64,000 nt of DNA from Lepisosteus oculatus (lineage: Eukaryota; Chordata; Actinopteri; Semionotiformes; Lepisosteidae), in assembly GCF_040954835.1 (NCBI RefSeq), contig NC_090703.1:8427001-8491000 (forward strand), given 5' to 3'. The position numbers were made by a program, and so were the translations under genes. The notes beneath the pieces are model-generated. The model was not told the origin of the DNA, did no database searches, and worked only from the letters and a program-made list of their open reading frames with translations. Below are positions 42,680 to 56,200 of this stretch, piece by piece (within the stretch, counting starts at the first letter, position 1; every line of letters begins with the position of its first letter).

Positions 42680-43379
42680 TGCAAAGGTGGGGAAAAAAAG
42701 TGAAATTAATTTTGTTTTAAAACAAAATTCCCTAATGAATTATTAAAACGAATGAATGTAGTTGCTTGCGCCTTGCTTTGGGCAGGACTCGGCTCATTCT
42801 CCGGGCATCGCATGACTCCTCCGATGAGACAGGATTCTCAGTCTGAGAATAGAAAATTAAACTGATTACATGAATTTAGAACTTGCTCCTGCTTTGAAAA
42901 TAAGACAGTGTTCACGCTCGACTTGGGATTTTATTTTTATTACTACTGTTATTGATGTTATTTCACACTAACGATTTGCCAAATCAGTAACTGCAGTGCC
43001 GCCTAAGGGTAAGAGTGCTACACCAACCGAATAAAAATTGTAATTATACAGGAATGCAGAAGGGGGCGATCTTTGAGCATAGCTACGGGGATTTGATTAC
43101 GAAGAATTATAGTTTCATTATTTTAAAAACTTTTTTCTAATACTAAACACTAATTAAAATGAAGATGCATTAAATGTCCAGGAGTTCTCTACGTTCTGTC
43201 TCGCACCTGAATACTTTCTACCGTATTTGGCGAAACTGCAAAACAAAGTTTCAGTTGTTACGTCTGTCATTCACCTCTTTCCTGGACTGTTTTGAGCGTC
43301 AGAACAACTTAAGAGCGACATGACGGGTCGTCGTAGCAGTTACTAATAAAAAGAAGTGCAACTTTGCATTCAAAATAAA

Positions 43380-44226
43380 ACGAAGCCGCGGCGGTTTGTG
43401 CAAAGACGTCTGCTTCAGCGGTGGGGCTCTGCGAGGTACAAGGCTCTGAATCTGTGCAAAAAGCAGCACAATCCGTGCCGTACCGGGGTGACACTCCGTG
43501 CGCTGCAGTAATGCAAGCTAGTGTTTCCGGGTCTTGAACTCGGCCAGGGTAAGATGGAGTCTCCGCGGGGAGCGAGGTGGCCGTGAAAAAAGTTAGCAGC
43601 GGCAGCCTGAGCTCCAGAAGTGTCAACAGACCTGGTAAGACGTCAGCTGAAAGTGCGGCTGGGGACGCGACATGGCGGAGCGCCGAGGATTTAGACCCGG
43701 GCCGGGGGTAGGGTACGGGAGCGGGCGGCGCAGTCTGGGACGTGAATGGAGATATCCCAGCTCTGCTGGGGCATGCAGCCGCTCTCCAACACCTCGGCGA
43801 AGTGGAAACGAGAGAGCACAGAGACAGCACCTCGCGAGTGAAGGGGGACGCCGAGGACGATGTTGCGTCTGGGTGCTAGTTTCCCGTTGGCCAGGCACAG
43901 ATCTCCCTCCTCCTGGGACTTGCTAGAAAACTTTTTGTTTTTCACTGCAACTCTGTAAAAACGTTTCCACAACAAGAATAATCACACCTGAGGCGTAATT
44001 ACCATATGCAGGTCTCATTGGCGTTTTGGGGGCTAAAAAAGATAGATGGGGGGGGGGGATGTTCTTTATTTTTTTTCCCCTAAAACGAGCTTAAAAACGT
44101 CACTGAGCACCATCCTGATTGTTTCATTTTCTTCTGTTCTAAGCTGCCTGGATCCCCGTCGGCTACCTGGGAAGTTCCTAAAGGAGGATTGATTTTAGTT
44201 TTGGCCTTGCGGGGGTGGGGGACGCG
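43380..44226 (+). promoter_or_regulatory. CpG-rich NEK9 promoter and 5' UTR region
   Basis: CpG-dense DNA precedes the NEK9 ATG (for example CGAAGCCGCGGCGG, CCGGGCCGGGGGTAGGG, GGACGCGACATGGCGG). An 84-codon open frame from 43672 falls here but has no recognisable family and probably reflects base composition. A G-run of 11 lies at about 44049. The exact transcription start is unknown. Confidence 0.5.
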
Positions 44227-47200
44227 ATGTCTTTGGAAGACTACGAGAGGCGCTACAGCTCCCTGAACTCGGACTTCGGTAGCGAGCTGGGCGGCAGCGA
44301 GGGCAGGTCTGCGGCCGGCGGTTGCAGCGCCGAGGAGGAGAAGCTGCACTACATCCCTATCCGAATACTCGGAAGGGGAGCCTTCGGAGAAGCGACTTTA
44401 TATAGAAGAACCGAGGCAAGTCATTGGGGAAAAAAAAAACCCGCATTGCCTTCGGCAGGTTCGGATCAAAGGCCATTAGTCACATCCCCGATGAATCCGA
44501 ACTCGCTGACGCTTTGAGGTGTTAGGTTTTTTAATTCATACTGTGGGAACCTCCCTCAAAATGAACTTCAGGCTGTAGATCCGGAGTGGTGCTCAGATTT
44601 GGTTGACCTGTTTTATATTTGACATGTGGACTAAAATAGACGTATGCACTGATGTCACAAGATGTCCCAGCGCGTTTCTGGGTGTCAATATACAGTATTT
44701 GGGTTCGAGAAGCAGAATAATCAGTCTGCTTGTCCAACCAGGTCCTGTTGTTGTTGTTTTAAAACACTGCCTTTTGAACTTGTCAACTCTGGCTTAGGTG
44801 TTTCCTTTTTTAAGATGAAGTGACAGCTGAATTAAGACATAAAATAGACGCCTCTCTCTCTCCAGGATCCGGGTGTGAGGTTATATCGACTAGAGAGGAA
44901 ACGTGCTGCTTTGCAAAGCATTCTTAACCTTCTGTGTAGAGCACGTCCTTGTTATTTTTTAGGTGTGCGCTGTCACAATACAATTAAATAATTAAAAAAA
45001 CGAAGTACTGTTTAGCAAACCAGGCCATGTGTTGGAAGCAAAAAAGAAAATGCTGGCTTGTTTTCTCTTTTCCAGGACAACTCTCTCGTGGTGTGGAAGG
45101 AAGTGGATTTGAATTGCCTCTCGGACAAGGAACGCCGTGATGTCATGAACGAGATCAATATCCTGTCCATTCTGCAGCACAACAATATAATAGCTTATTA
45201 CAACCACTTCCTGGACAAGGATACCTTGTTGATTGAGTTGGAGTACTGCAATGGTGAGTCTGTTAGGATGCCCTGAGACAGATGAAAAATGGCTTGTTGC
45301 TGTTCCTTGATGTGACTTCCCATCATCTTTAATTACCTCATTAATTGTGATGCAGAAATCGTTCTCTGCGGATGCATATTGACTTTATTGCATTTCCGCA
45401 CGGGATATCATTCTGGAAGGGGAAGTTAGTTACCGCAGCGAGCGATGTTTCATGCGTGGGTCTTGATGGTGAACTGCTGTCACTGTAAAATCTTAACGTT
45501 TGTTTTTTTTTCCCCAGGTGGGAACCTGTATGACAAAATAAACCAACAGAAAGGACAACTCTTTTCAGAAGAGGTAAAACAGAGCTGGTTTTATTTCTAA
45601 GTCTTTTTAGAAAAATGCAGCATTCTAAAATGCAGTAATACAATGTTGCATCTGTCATAATGCTGTAGCCCTTCACAAAGAAATTCGGTAACAGGATGAA
45701 AACTTTCACCCTTACACAGTATAGCTTTTTGTCCTGTCTCCTTTAACTGTGTTGTCTTTTTGCTAAAATCTGATCAATTTTGTTCACGTTTACAGATTGT
45801 GATATGGTACCTGTACCAGATAGCTTCAGCTGTAGCCCATATTCACAAAGCAGGAATTCTTCACAGGTAATTAAACAAGTGCTTTGAGTAGTCCATTTAT
45901 CATGAATTTCTATTGACTTCAGTAGACCATTAATTACGACTTTCTGTGGAATTCAGTAGTCCATTAATCAGAACGTCCTCAGTTTCCTGAAGCTGATTTT
46001 GCTAAGAAAAAGAAAAAACACCTCAACTTCATGTCATTTTTTCAATGCTATTGTCTTCTCTTTCAAAGGGATATAAAAACCCTGAATATTTTCCTCACCA
46101 AAACAAACCTGATTAAGTTAGGAGACTATGGGCTGGCCAAAAAGTTGGACTCTCAGTATTCCATGGCTGAGACTGTGAGTATATATTTGTGTATTGTGCA
46201 TGTGTATATTTGTACCTTTACGTGCAGCATCTCTGTTTATATAAAGCTAAGTCTGTCATATTGTTCTGTAAACTCAAATCCGCGCTCAACCTTTCTAGTG
46301 TTTGTGTTGCTGCATTCTACAAATGCCTGTCAAATTCGAACTGCTGTTGGCTCCTTGAGTGCGTTTCGTTCCGGTCAGAGTGACCTATTCGCTCGGTGTT
46401 GTGTTTGCCCGAGCAGCTCAGCAGTTGACGAGGGATTTTGTTGTGACGTACTGTAGCCGCTTGGCTTGTGCCTGACAAAAGCCATTCCTCTGAAGGTGCA
46501 GTGCAGTAATGAGGGGGGGGGCTGTAGAGGCCTCATTATCCATTGTCCTTGACCACTTCATGTTCTATTCCTGTGTCCTGTGGGTCCAGGGCAACAGCTG
46601 GAGGCGAAGCCCTCATTTCTCCTGCAGCTATTTTTAGCCACCCAGGCTTTGTATCTCACGGCCTGAATTGCGACGTGTGTCTACAAAGTCCATCTCCTCT
46701 TTCCCTCTCCAGCTCGGCGCTCGGCACTCGGCACGCACTGCTTATGGCTTTCTGGCTGTAAAACCAGAATTAAAAAAACTGCAACGGCAGCTTTGTGTGG
46801 GTTACAAAGGGCTAAGCAAAATACGAGAACTCTTCTGCGTGTATATTCATTTATTGTGCAGGAGTAAGAAAGCGTAAGGCATTAACAACATAACCTTTCC
46901 TCTTTTCGCCTGGTTAATGGCAGTATTTCATACCAGCCTCATCTTGACTATGACCTGCGGGAGAAAATGGTTGCTGGTCTTTCCCATGTAAAATATTAAA
47001 TTATATGATTAAGGGCTAGTAGGATCAAAGACAATCAAATAATAATAATAATAATAAATAATACGACTAAGATCTGATTCTTTTTACTTCCCAGTGTAGA
47101 AAGTTTACTATATACTGTACGTGTGCTCATAGAGAAAATGGTATTGCCCGTTATAAGAAAGTCTATGGCTTTCCTTGTTTAAATATGTGCAGTGACTTTT

Positions 47201-50200
47201 TTATTGGACACGCTGACGTTTGACAGTTCTCCCTCTCGCTGCAGTGTGTGGGAACGCCATATTACATGTCTCCAGAGCTGTGCCAGGGGGTGAAGTATAA
47301 CTTCAAATCGGACATCTGGGCAATGGGCTGCGTCATCTTTGAGGTTCTCACACTGACCCGGACGTTCGATGCTACGGTACTACCCTTTAAACTTGAATCC
47401 CCCCCGTGCGCGGCAGGGGGTCTCTCTCCCTGGTCCTGCAGAGCCCCCGGTCCAGCGGCTTCTATCGGTAGACTTAAAGGTGGCAATTTCTAAAGCACTG
47501 GAACAGTTTAGCTATGACCGGATAATGATCAGTGGGGTGTTCAGTGAAGTAATTCAGACGTCATTTGCTACAAAGCTCAGAATATCCTTCAGCTCTCGAG
47601 GAGCACTGTTCCCTTCATTGAGCCATTACTTGTTTAATTGATCAGTTGCTGAAACGAGTTTACCTTGTCTTTAAATAGCAAATGACTTAGAGTGACCTGT
47701 AAGAATAACTAGACTGGGGCTCCTCGGGACCAGGGCCAGCGATCCCCGGTGTATACCATCGATCCGCTGTATCTTTCACTACCCCTTAATAATTGGCACG
47801 GCTGTAGTGCCCTTTTCATAATTACCTCGGAGTCCACAAAGTTGTGAAACCAGGAGTGACTTGATTATAGGAAATGTAAATGTCTCTTATCGCCACTGTT
47901 CAGAACCCGCTGAACCTGTGTGTGAAGATCGTTCAGGGCAACTGGACCATGGAGGTGAATTCTGACGTGTACTCCTCGGAGCTCATCAAGCTGGTGTACG
48001 AGTGCCTGGATCAGGTGGGTATAGGAAGGCCAGAACGCTCAGGGACTGTTGGAGAAGGCTGGCTCTGGGCAGAACCCTGCAGCACCCCATTTTGAGATTT
48101 CTGGGGTAGCAGCTGCACTAAAATTTGGGTGTAAAACTAGCCTTGCACCTGCCAGTCAGCTGTTTAGTTGCGAAGACGTGCTTTGCACATCAAAGCAAGT
48201 CCTGGTTTGGATCTGTGAAGAACTCCGGGAGTGTTTCTACGAACTGGAGAGGCGTGGGCTCGATCTGGGGGAAATTGTTCAGATCTGTGGCTGGGGAAAA
48301 AAGCCACAGAAATGGACGAGTAAAATATCATTCCCACCTGCATGACATGACATGGAAAATCCACACCTGTTTTGCACTATAGGTGCCTCAGGAGCTTGTG
48401 TGGGAGGATCTGACTTGTGTCGGCTGGGTTTCAGGTTTTTGGAAGTTGCATTTCATTCCTTTGGGAATGAATGTATGTTTTCGTTCCTTCTTTCATTCAA
48501 AACGTCATGGAGTGAATGGGTTATGGTTCAGTTAAAACAATTTATGCCACACAAGCAGCGCATGTGTAGTGAGACACATTTTTAAACAACCAGGCACAAT
48601 TGTGTTACAAATCACAGATTTATTACACCGGACTTCCACTGTTTATCTCAAGCAAGGTGTGGCACATGGCTAATTTGCATACTAGACCCCGCCTTATCTT
48701 TTTATTCACATGGAAAGAGGATCTGCTGAATGACCTGCTCCTGTGGGGAAACAGCTGGGTATCAGACTTGGGCCAAATGAAGTAACCTGCTCTCGATGTC
48801 GTGTTAAAACAAAATTAAAGTGCACGTGCAGATTCCCCGACTGATGGCTTGTGCTCGTAGGCGGAGCCACACAGCATGGAGGTGCAAACTTTGACCCCAG
48901 TTGTCGTTTGTTTTTCTGTCTTCCAGGACCCAGAGAAGAGGCCCACTGCAGATCAGATCCTGGAGCAGCCCATCGTTTCCTGCAAGCGGCAGTGAGTGTG
49001 GCCTCCCTGGGTCTGCTGCTGCTGGAGCAGACAGCTGAGTGGGCGGGGAGAAGGGTCTCACAACACCCACGCCAGCCAGGTCACGTTTCGACAAAGACGA
49101 GACCAGCAGTAATCGGCCACAGCTCCACAACGTGTTTATTTTTCCATGAAAGTTGTGGCAGTCAGTGCAGTACAAGACGTTCCTGAGGTGCTGATATTTA
49201 TTTATGAAGTTTAAAACATTGCATTTCTGTTTCAGACAACTGGAAGAGAAGGTTGCACTGCTCAATTTGGCCAACAAAAAACCCAAGTGAGTTATTTGCA
49301 TGTTCATTTATAGTCATTCCAGGAAACTCCTAAGGCATGGCAGGTGACTTCTGGCACTTGTTTCCTTACAGAGCCTTTAAATGTCCAAAATAAACCCAGT
49401 ACATTCTACCAGCCAAAGTATCAACTGTAAAAAAAAAATGTTTATCATCATGTTGACCAAAGGAGAAAAGGCTCATGTGGCTTAACTTGCCGCCAGGTTG
49501 AGCACAGCGACGGAGAGCTCCGTCGCCGTGGTGACCACTCGGTCCAGAGAGGTCTATTTCTGGGGTGGCGGGAAGTTTACTCCCCAGAAGCTGGACGCCT
49601 TCAAGGGAGGCAGCAGCGCCCAGCACGTGTGCGCTGGGGAGAATCACTTCGCTGTGGTCACTGTGGAGAAGGAGCTGTACACCTGGGCTGTGAGTACCGG
49701 CGCCTCCCTTATGCGCTCTGGGATAAAGGCAGAGAACAGGTGCAGGCAGCCATGTTGGTGGGGTGTCTGTGGCTGTGAGACATTCAAAATGCAGATCGTC
49801 CCAAGAGTCGGAGCAGTGTTCATGTCGTTTACAGCCGGATGGTGTTCAGTTCCTATTTTGAGCTGTAAACATGAATTCACGTAAGTTAATCCTGAGAGGC
49901 TTTCACAAGCGCCCTTCAAACATTAAAGGGGAACTGCGACGCCATTTTTATATTTCAGGGTTAGAAAGAATCGGCTTTGATGAGTGCATTTCAAACTGCA
50001 AAAGTAAAATCTACACAGATTTAAAAGGAAAATCTACACAGTTATGTGTAATTTACAAAATAGATTAAGTTTCCAGGTATGCACAGCACCATGTTCTGGG
50101 ATTCAGAACAAGGCAACAAAACTTCTGGTGAGGTGAAGCAGCCCTATTACATTGTAAACAAGCAGGCTTGTGAATACATCTCTTTTAATCCAATAGAAAT

Positions 50201-53200
50201 ACTGGTTTCACTTTTGAGATGGTTTTGCGGACAAATACTACATACCTGCTAACTCTGCATGCAAATCACGTTGGAACATTTCTATGGAGAAACATCTGCT
50301 GCACAACCTGTATTTATTCATTCGTACATCACAGCACGTTAGTCCTTACGGGGACTAGTGAGCAGGAAGGACTGCATACGGTTGAAACGCGAGTTTGTGA
50401 CAACATGGCGACTCGGTACTTTCACAACGTTCACAATTCTTACAATGCTTAATTCGAAATATGTCGATTTCTTCTATGACGTTAATGAATTGTTTTTGTA
50501 AGTCTTGCCAGTCTGAGATATAATAAGCGGTCTGAGAAACTGGGACCGCAGTTCCCCTTTAGTGTCAGTTACAGATGGATGATGTTCAGCCCCTATTCTG
50601 AGCTATAAACATGGATTCCTGTAGGTTAATCCTGAGACGCTTCCCTCAGAGCCAGTACTTGCTCTCACAGCGGGAGAACAGTGGTTTTCACCTGTGCCCT
50701 CCAGATGTTAAAGCAAAGGCCTGTCGAATGATCCTGGTGACGTGCTACAGAGCGCCGTGCTCATCCTGGCCCCGAGTCGGCCGTCCGCAGTGCCAGCCCT
50801 GACCTCGCTCTTCCTTCCCTCCTGGTGTGCAGAGCGTGCAGGGCGGGGCGAAGATGGTGGGCCAGCTGGGCCACGGGGACCAGGCTTCGTACCGGCAGCC
50901 CCGCAGGGTGGAGAGGCTGCAGGGCAAGGCCATTCGGCAGGTGGCCTGCGGGGCCGACTTCACCGCCTGCGTCACCGGTGAGTGGGGGCTCTTGGCGGCT
51001 CCCGTCTGCACCCCGACTGGGTTCCCTCCCCCGGGGTGTCCCCCTTCCCGGGGCGGGGCGCAGCCCGCGTCGCGCATCCAACATTCGGCCGGTGTCCCTT
51101 CGAGAGGGTGGTGCCACCTGTGCCCACTGCGGTAGGCTCCGGCCTCTGAGGACCCGGCGGTGATTGAAAATGGGTGGATGGTTACTCTCCACCTGCATTC
51201 TCCAGGAAGCAATCGGTGACGCTAGCTTCTCAGCAGTCCTCGGGAATATCAGTGAGTCAGAGGACGCGATTCGTCTACATCGCAATCATAGCGGCATGAT
51301 TAGAGGAATTAACTGCAGTTCAGTTTGGTTTTTTTCCGGTGCAGCCAGAGTATCCCCATCAGCCTTTTCAGATCCAATACTACCATCCACTGTGGTGAAA
51401 AGGATAATAATGGTATCGCAGACAGAAAAAAAATTTAATCACAAGACTTTATAATCCTGCCATCTATCCATTTTCTGACCACTCTATTCAGTACAGGGTC
51501 ATGGGGGAGGTGGAGCCTATCCCAGCAAGCAACAGGCACAAGGCAGGGTACACCCTGGTCAGGACGCCAGTCCATCACAGAGACACAGACACGCTCGCAC
51601 TAGGGCCTGTTTTCTCAGAAGCCAATTAACCCACCAGTGTGCCTTTAGACTATGGGAGGAAACCCACACAACCACAGGGAGAACATACAGGTATCACCCC
51701 AGGAATTGAGCTTAGGACCCCAGAGCTGTAAATGTAAAGATGAAAATATTTTCCGACTGTTCTCACCCTTGTCAGTTTGGTAGGTTTTGTTCTTTCATCT
51801 TTAGTTTTCATCTTGGTCATTCCTTTTTTTTTTTTTTCATTTTGCATTTCTCGCGTGCTCCCGGCCGTTGCAGACGAAGACCAGATGTACATGTTCGGCT
51901 CGGACTACTACGGCTGCATCGGTGTGGAGAACGAGCTGGCGGCGGAGGTGCTGGAGCCCGTGCTGCTGGACTTCTTCCTGTCCCGGCCCGTGAGGCAGGT
52001 GTCCTGCGGGGACAACCACGTGGTGGCGCTCACCCACGGCAGGGAGGTGTACGCGTGGGGCTGCGGAGAGCACGGCAAGTACACGCCGCAGAGCAGGGGA
52101 GGCTGGTGCGGGCTGTCAGCCAGGCGGGTCTCGGAGAGAGCAGGGCATCAGCTTCAACAGTAGGGCGGGGTGGCTTGTTCCACACCTCCACAACCCTTTG
52201 TGTAAAGAGCTCTCTTCTGTTCTCAGTATTAAATGTACTGCAGACCACTGCGGCTACATAATTTATCAAAGGTTAGGTTTTTTTATGATCATAAACTAAA
52301 ATAAATGGGAAACGCAACATCTGTGCATATTTGACAATACGCCGACGTTTACCCTTGTTAACTAAAGCCAGGATTCAATCACAAGTTTAACCTGTCCGCC
52401 GGATGAGAATAACAAACCCGCTGCCTGACTGATGGCAACTGTCCTCTGAAACGACTTGCGAACATCCAGACAAATACAAAGCTTTGGTCTCTTGCCATGT
52501 TTGGAATTGGCAAAAGGCAGATGTCCCTATCTTGATTTAATGGGGCTCTTAAATCATGCTGGCTCTTTGTTATGGTCTAGTAATTGGTATGTGTTTATGC
52601 TCTGGTGCCGTTTAGTGGGTCACTGCTGAATGTCTGAGCAGCACCTCTGCTTCAGCACAACGTAATTTTTTGGAAGTTCTGCTCCGCAAAAAGAAATCGG
52701 TGCTTTTAGTTAGAGTGCAAAACTGAAAGACTGCGCCCCCAGACAAGGAAGTCTCGCCTGGGCTTCCCACTGGTCTCCCTGCACCACAACACCTGCACAT
52801 TCGATTGCGATCCCAATGTCTGGGATTAAACACCGCATCTCTGCCTCTACTTGATGTTTTTTTTAAACCAGTCCCTGGTCTCTGTTAGTGCTTGGCAAAA
52901 CCCTGTCTGTGTTTTCCTTTGTGAAGGTCGCCTTGGGCTGGACTCGGAGGATGACTGGGCCTCTCCGCAGCAGGTCAGGACGTCTGTACTCTGTAGGGCT
53001 GTAGACGGGAGTGGTGTCCTGATGTTTCAGGGTCAGGCCACGAAAGCGCCGTTGTCGTCACTGAGATCAGAACTCTTTTGATGAGAAGGAAAACGATGTT
53101 CGGTTATCGTTCTGCGTAGCTCTTTCACGGTGGAGGGGTCTCGGGGGCTCGTGCCGGCGGCAGCAGCGGGCTGGGGGGCGCAGGGTGACGCTTTCCCGCC

Positions 53201-56200
53201 CGCCTCTGGTCGCAGGTGCGCGTTCCGGCGGGCGTCAGCATCGGCTCCGTTCACTGCGGCGCCGACGGGACCTTCTTCCTGACGGAGACCCGCAAGGTGC
53301 TGGCGTGCGGGAGCAACGAGATGAACAAGCTGGGGCTGAACCAGAGCATCTCCGGGATCATGAACCACGCGGGAGAGGTGAGGAGGCCGGCAGCATGCCC
53401 CGGAACTGGGATCAGAGCACCTAACTGAAGCACCCCAGGCCTGTCCTTGGGCAGAAGTAGAACATTCAAGGTCATCTAACGCTGGCCCTTTTAACTGTGC
53501 TAGAGTTCAATGGAATTATTTTTTTAATTTGTTGCTTTTGAGGGATAACGACATGCAAGTGAGTTGTTTGTTTGAAACGTACTTGCATGATAACACTGCA
53601 GTACTCCCCCCACAGAGCACCGACTTGACTACTAGAGTAAGCTGGTACTTAGGGGGCAGAATGCTTTGTTTTTCCTTGCTGTAGCCTAAGGTCCTGAGCT
53701 CTGGTTGCCAGATTGTCCCTTTATGGTGCTTATGGTTAAGCGTGGTGTTGATTTATGCCTTCACAAGGGCTTTTGTGAATCCACGCACACTCCTTGCGAG
53801 GAATCCTACCTCCTGGAGGACTACAGTAGCATTTCTAAATTGACAGTCTGCAGACCGCAGTACCGAAGGTCTGAGAGAGAAAATACTTTTTTTGCCCCGT
53901 AACTTAAGATGGATTCATTTAAGGCAAGTACATATAGAGATGTTTTATGACGGGTGTGAAATTGGGGACCACACGGGTTAGTTGTGCAGTAGAATGTTGT
54001 GCTAGGGCTGACTTCAGCTGACAGAGGGCTCTTTCTCCTCCCGCCCCTGGCCAGGTGTACCAGGAGATCCCCTACACCACGTCTCTCACACTGGTCAAGC
54101 AGCTGGCCCGCTTCAAGATCAGAACCATCGCGCCGGGCAAGACCCACACTGCGGCCATCGACGGTAGGCAGGGCCTGCGAGCTCGCGGCTCCACGCCAGC
54201 CCCTCTCCCGATGCTGAGGGCGAGAGACGGCTGGCGGGGCGCAGGGCACCTGGCGCTCGTAAAAACGCACTGTGTGAAGTGTGAGAGAGCAGGCTTTAAG
54301 CACACACGAAGCCTGGTGCGTTAAAGAGAGGGGCAGTTTTATTCTGACGCCAGTCCGCGTAGATCAGGAATATCAGCTTTCGTAGAAGATAAAGCAAGAT
54401 GATGGTGAAGTGCACAGGGTGAGGGCTTGGGAATAATGGATGGGAAGACTGCTTGAGGCACATTAACGATTTCCATGATTTATTCCATGTGCTCCCCTTG
54501 CTGGCTCTCAGAACGTGGGCGGCTCTTGACCTTCGGCTGTAATAAGTTTGGGCAGCTGGGCGTGAGGGACTACAAGAAGCACCAGGGCGTCAGCCTGCTG
54601 GTGGGGCCGTTCGGAGGCAATGCGGTGACCAAGGTGTCCTGTGGAGATGGCTTCACGATTGCTGCTACAGAAGGTAAGCGAGGCCGTGTCTTTTTCTCAC
54701 AAGCCAAAGGTGGAGTTATTTCAGGAGCTCATCAGAAGCGCGCTCTGATGTCAGCGAAATGTGTTTTTGCAAAATATTTATCGAAGTCTTTCATGCTCGT
54801 GTGTTACCACTTGTTTCAGAAATCATTCAAGGCTGTGGTCAGCCGCAGTACTTTCAGCTACAAGTGAATGTGCCGATAGGTTGACATGCTTTTGTTTAAG
54901 ATAATACATTGTTCCTTTTGTTGCCAATGTGACCCCAGGAGACATTCTGTGCGGGCCAATGTTTTATCTCTTTTGGGAATTTGGGTGAAGTTCCTGCACA
55001 GGCAAATATAAGGAGTGCAGACACTGGTGAACAGGGCGACTGTTCATCTTGATGGCACGTCTGGAGGCTCAGAGCAAAGCATGCTGGTATTTATGTTTCC
55101 CAGACAATCAGATTTTCGCCTGGGGGAACGCAGGGAACGGCCGCCTGGGAATGCCGCCGGACAAGGGATACGGCTCGGAAGTCTGCCCTTCTCTGCCCCG
55201 CCCCATTTTCGGCTCCCTGCACCACGTGCCCGACCTGTCCTGCCGCGGGTGGCACACCATCCTGATCGTGGGTGCGTCTTTGTCAGTTCTGGTTGCCGTG
55301 CCAACGCTGTGCCAGGAAGCAGCGTCGCCACGAACTGGGAATGGAACCTTTATTTCTCCCTCTGTCCTTTTTACTTTTCAGAAAAAGTCCTGAATTCCAA
55401 GACTATCCGGTCAAACAGCAGCGGGCTCTCCATCGGCAGTGGTAAGAGAAACCACGAGCTATCACCAGGACCTGAAATGGTGGCAAAAAGTTTGCTCCCA
55501 CTTTTTGAAGATGGTGGTTTTGTGCCAGGCCCTCTCCGTTCTCTTTAGCTAGATCAAGCTAAAGATGGAACAGATGTGGCTGTTCTCTAAGGAACAGGAA
55601 AGTCTGTCATGATTTTCATTTAAAATGGAAATTATTCCAACAACAACCGCAACATCAGACACTGCCCTGAGGCACAGGGAGATGTCACAACAATGAAAAT
55701 AGCATTACTGGGCTGGGAGCCCAATCCCACCCACTCTGCTTTTCAAACTCATCCAGACTTTCTGAACCGTGCAAAAATGACGCCCCTGCACAGACAAACC
55801 TCTTTCGTCTAGTGTAGGACTTCACACCCTGGTCCCACTAGCAGGCTGCTTGATTGGAACCTTTTCAAATCCTGTTCTGTCTTTTGAAGTCAAGATTAAG
55901 GTTATCTGTTAAATCGCAGAGTTTAAATGAATCCCCAATTGTGTGATTGAGTCACTCGTCGAGGGCCCAGTTACTGGGAGATGGGAGCGGGGGAGGACGG
56001 TCACCTGGGAGAGGTCTGCATCCCACATTGACCCCAGTGATGGGGAAGGCCGCGTTGCAGATAATGGCTTCCCCCTGGGGACGTAGTTGGGCTCGGTCAA
56101 TTTGCTTCCACTACAAACAGCAGAAACGGTGAAGCCCGCCGCCTTCGTTCGTGCTCTGTCTGTGCTGGCTCGTGCTGTTGAAAGTGGCCTTGGTGCTGCT

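Noticed and set aside
43672-43926. 84-codon open frame in the CpG-rich NEK9 upstream region
   Set aside because: No recognisable family, arginine/glycine-rich from base composition, and overlapped by equally long frames on the other strand.
52070-52163. Open frame running past NEK9 exon 12 that reads KYTPQ, like the next human exon (YYTPQ)
   Set aside because: The homologous exon is clearly at 52927-52973 ([10 protein letters not shown]) and needs the GC donor at 52075. The read-through soon diverges and stops, so the match is chance.
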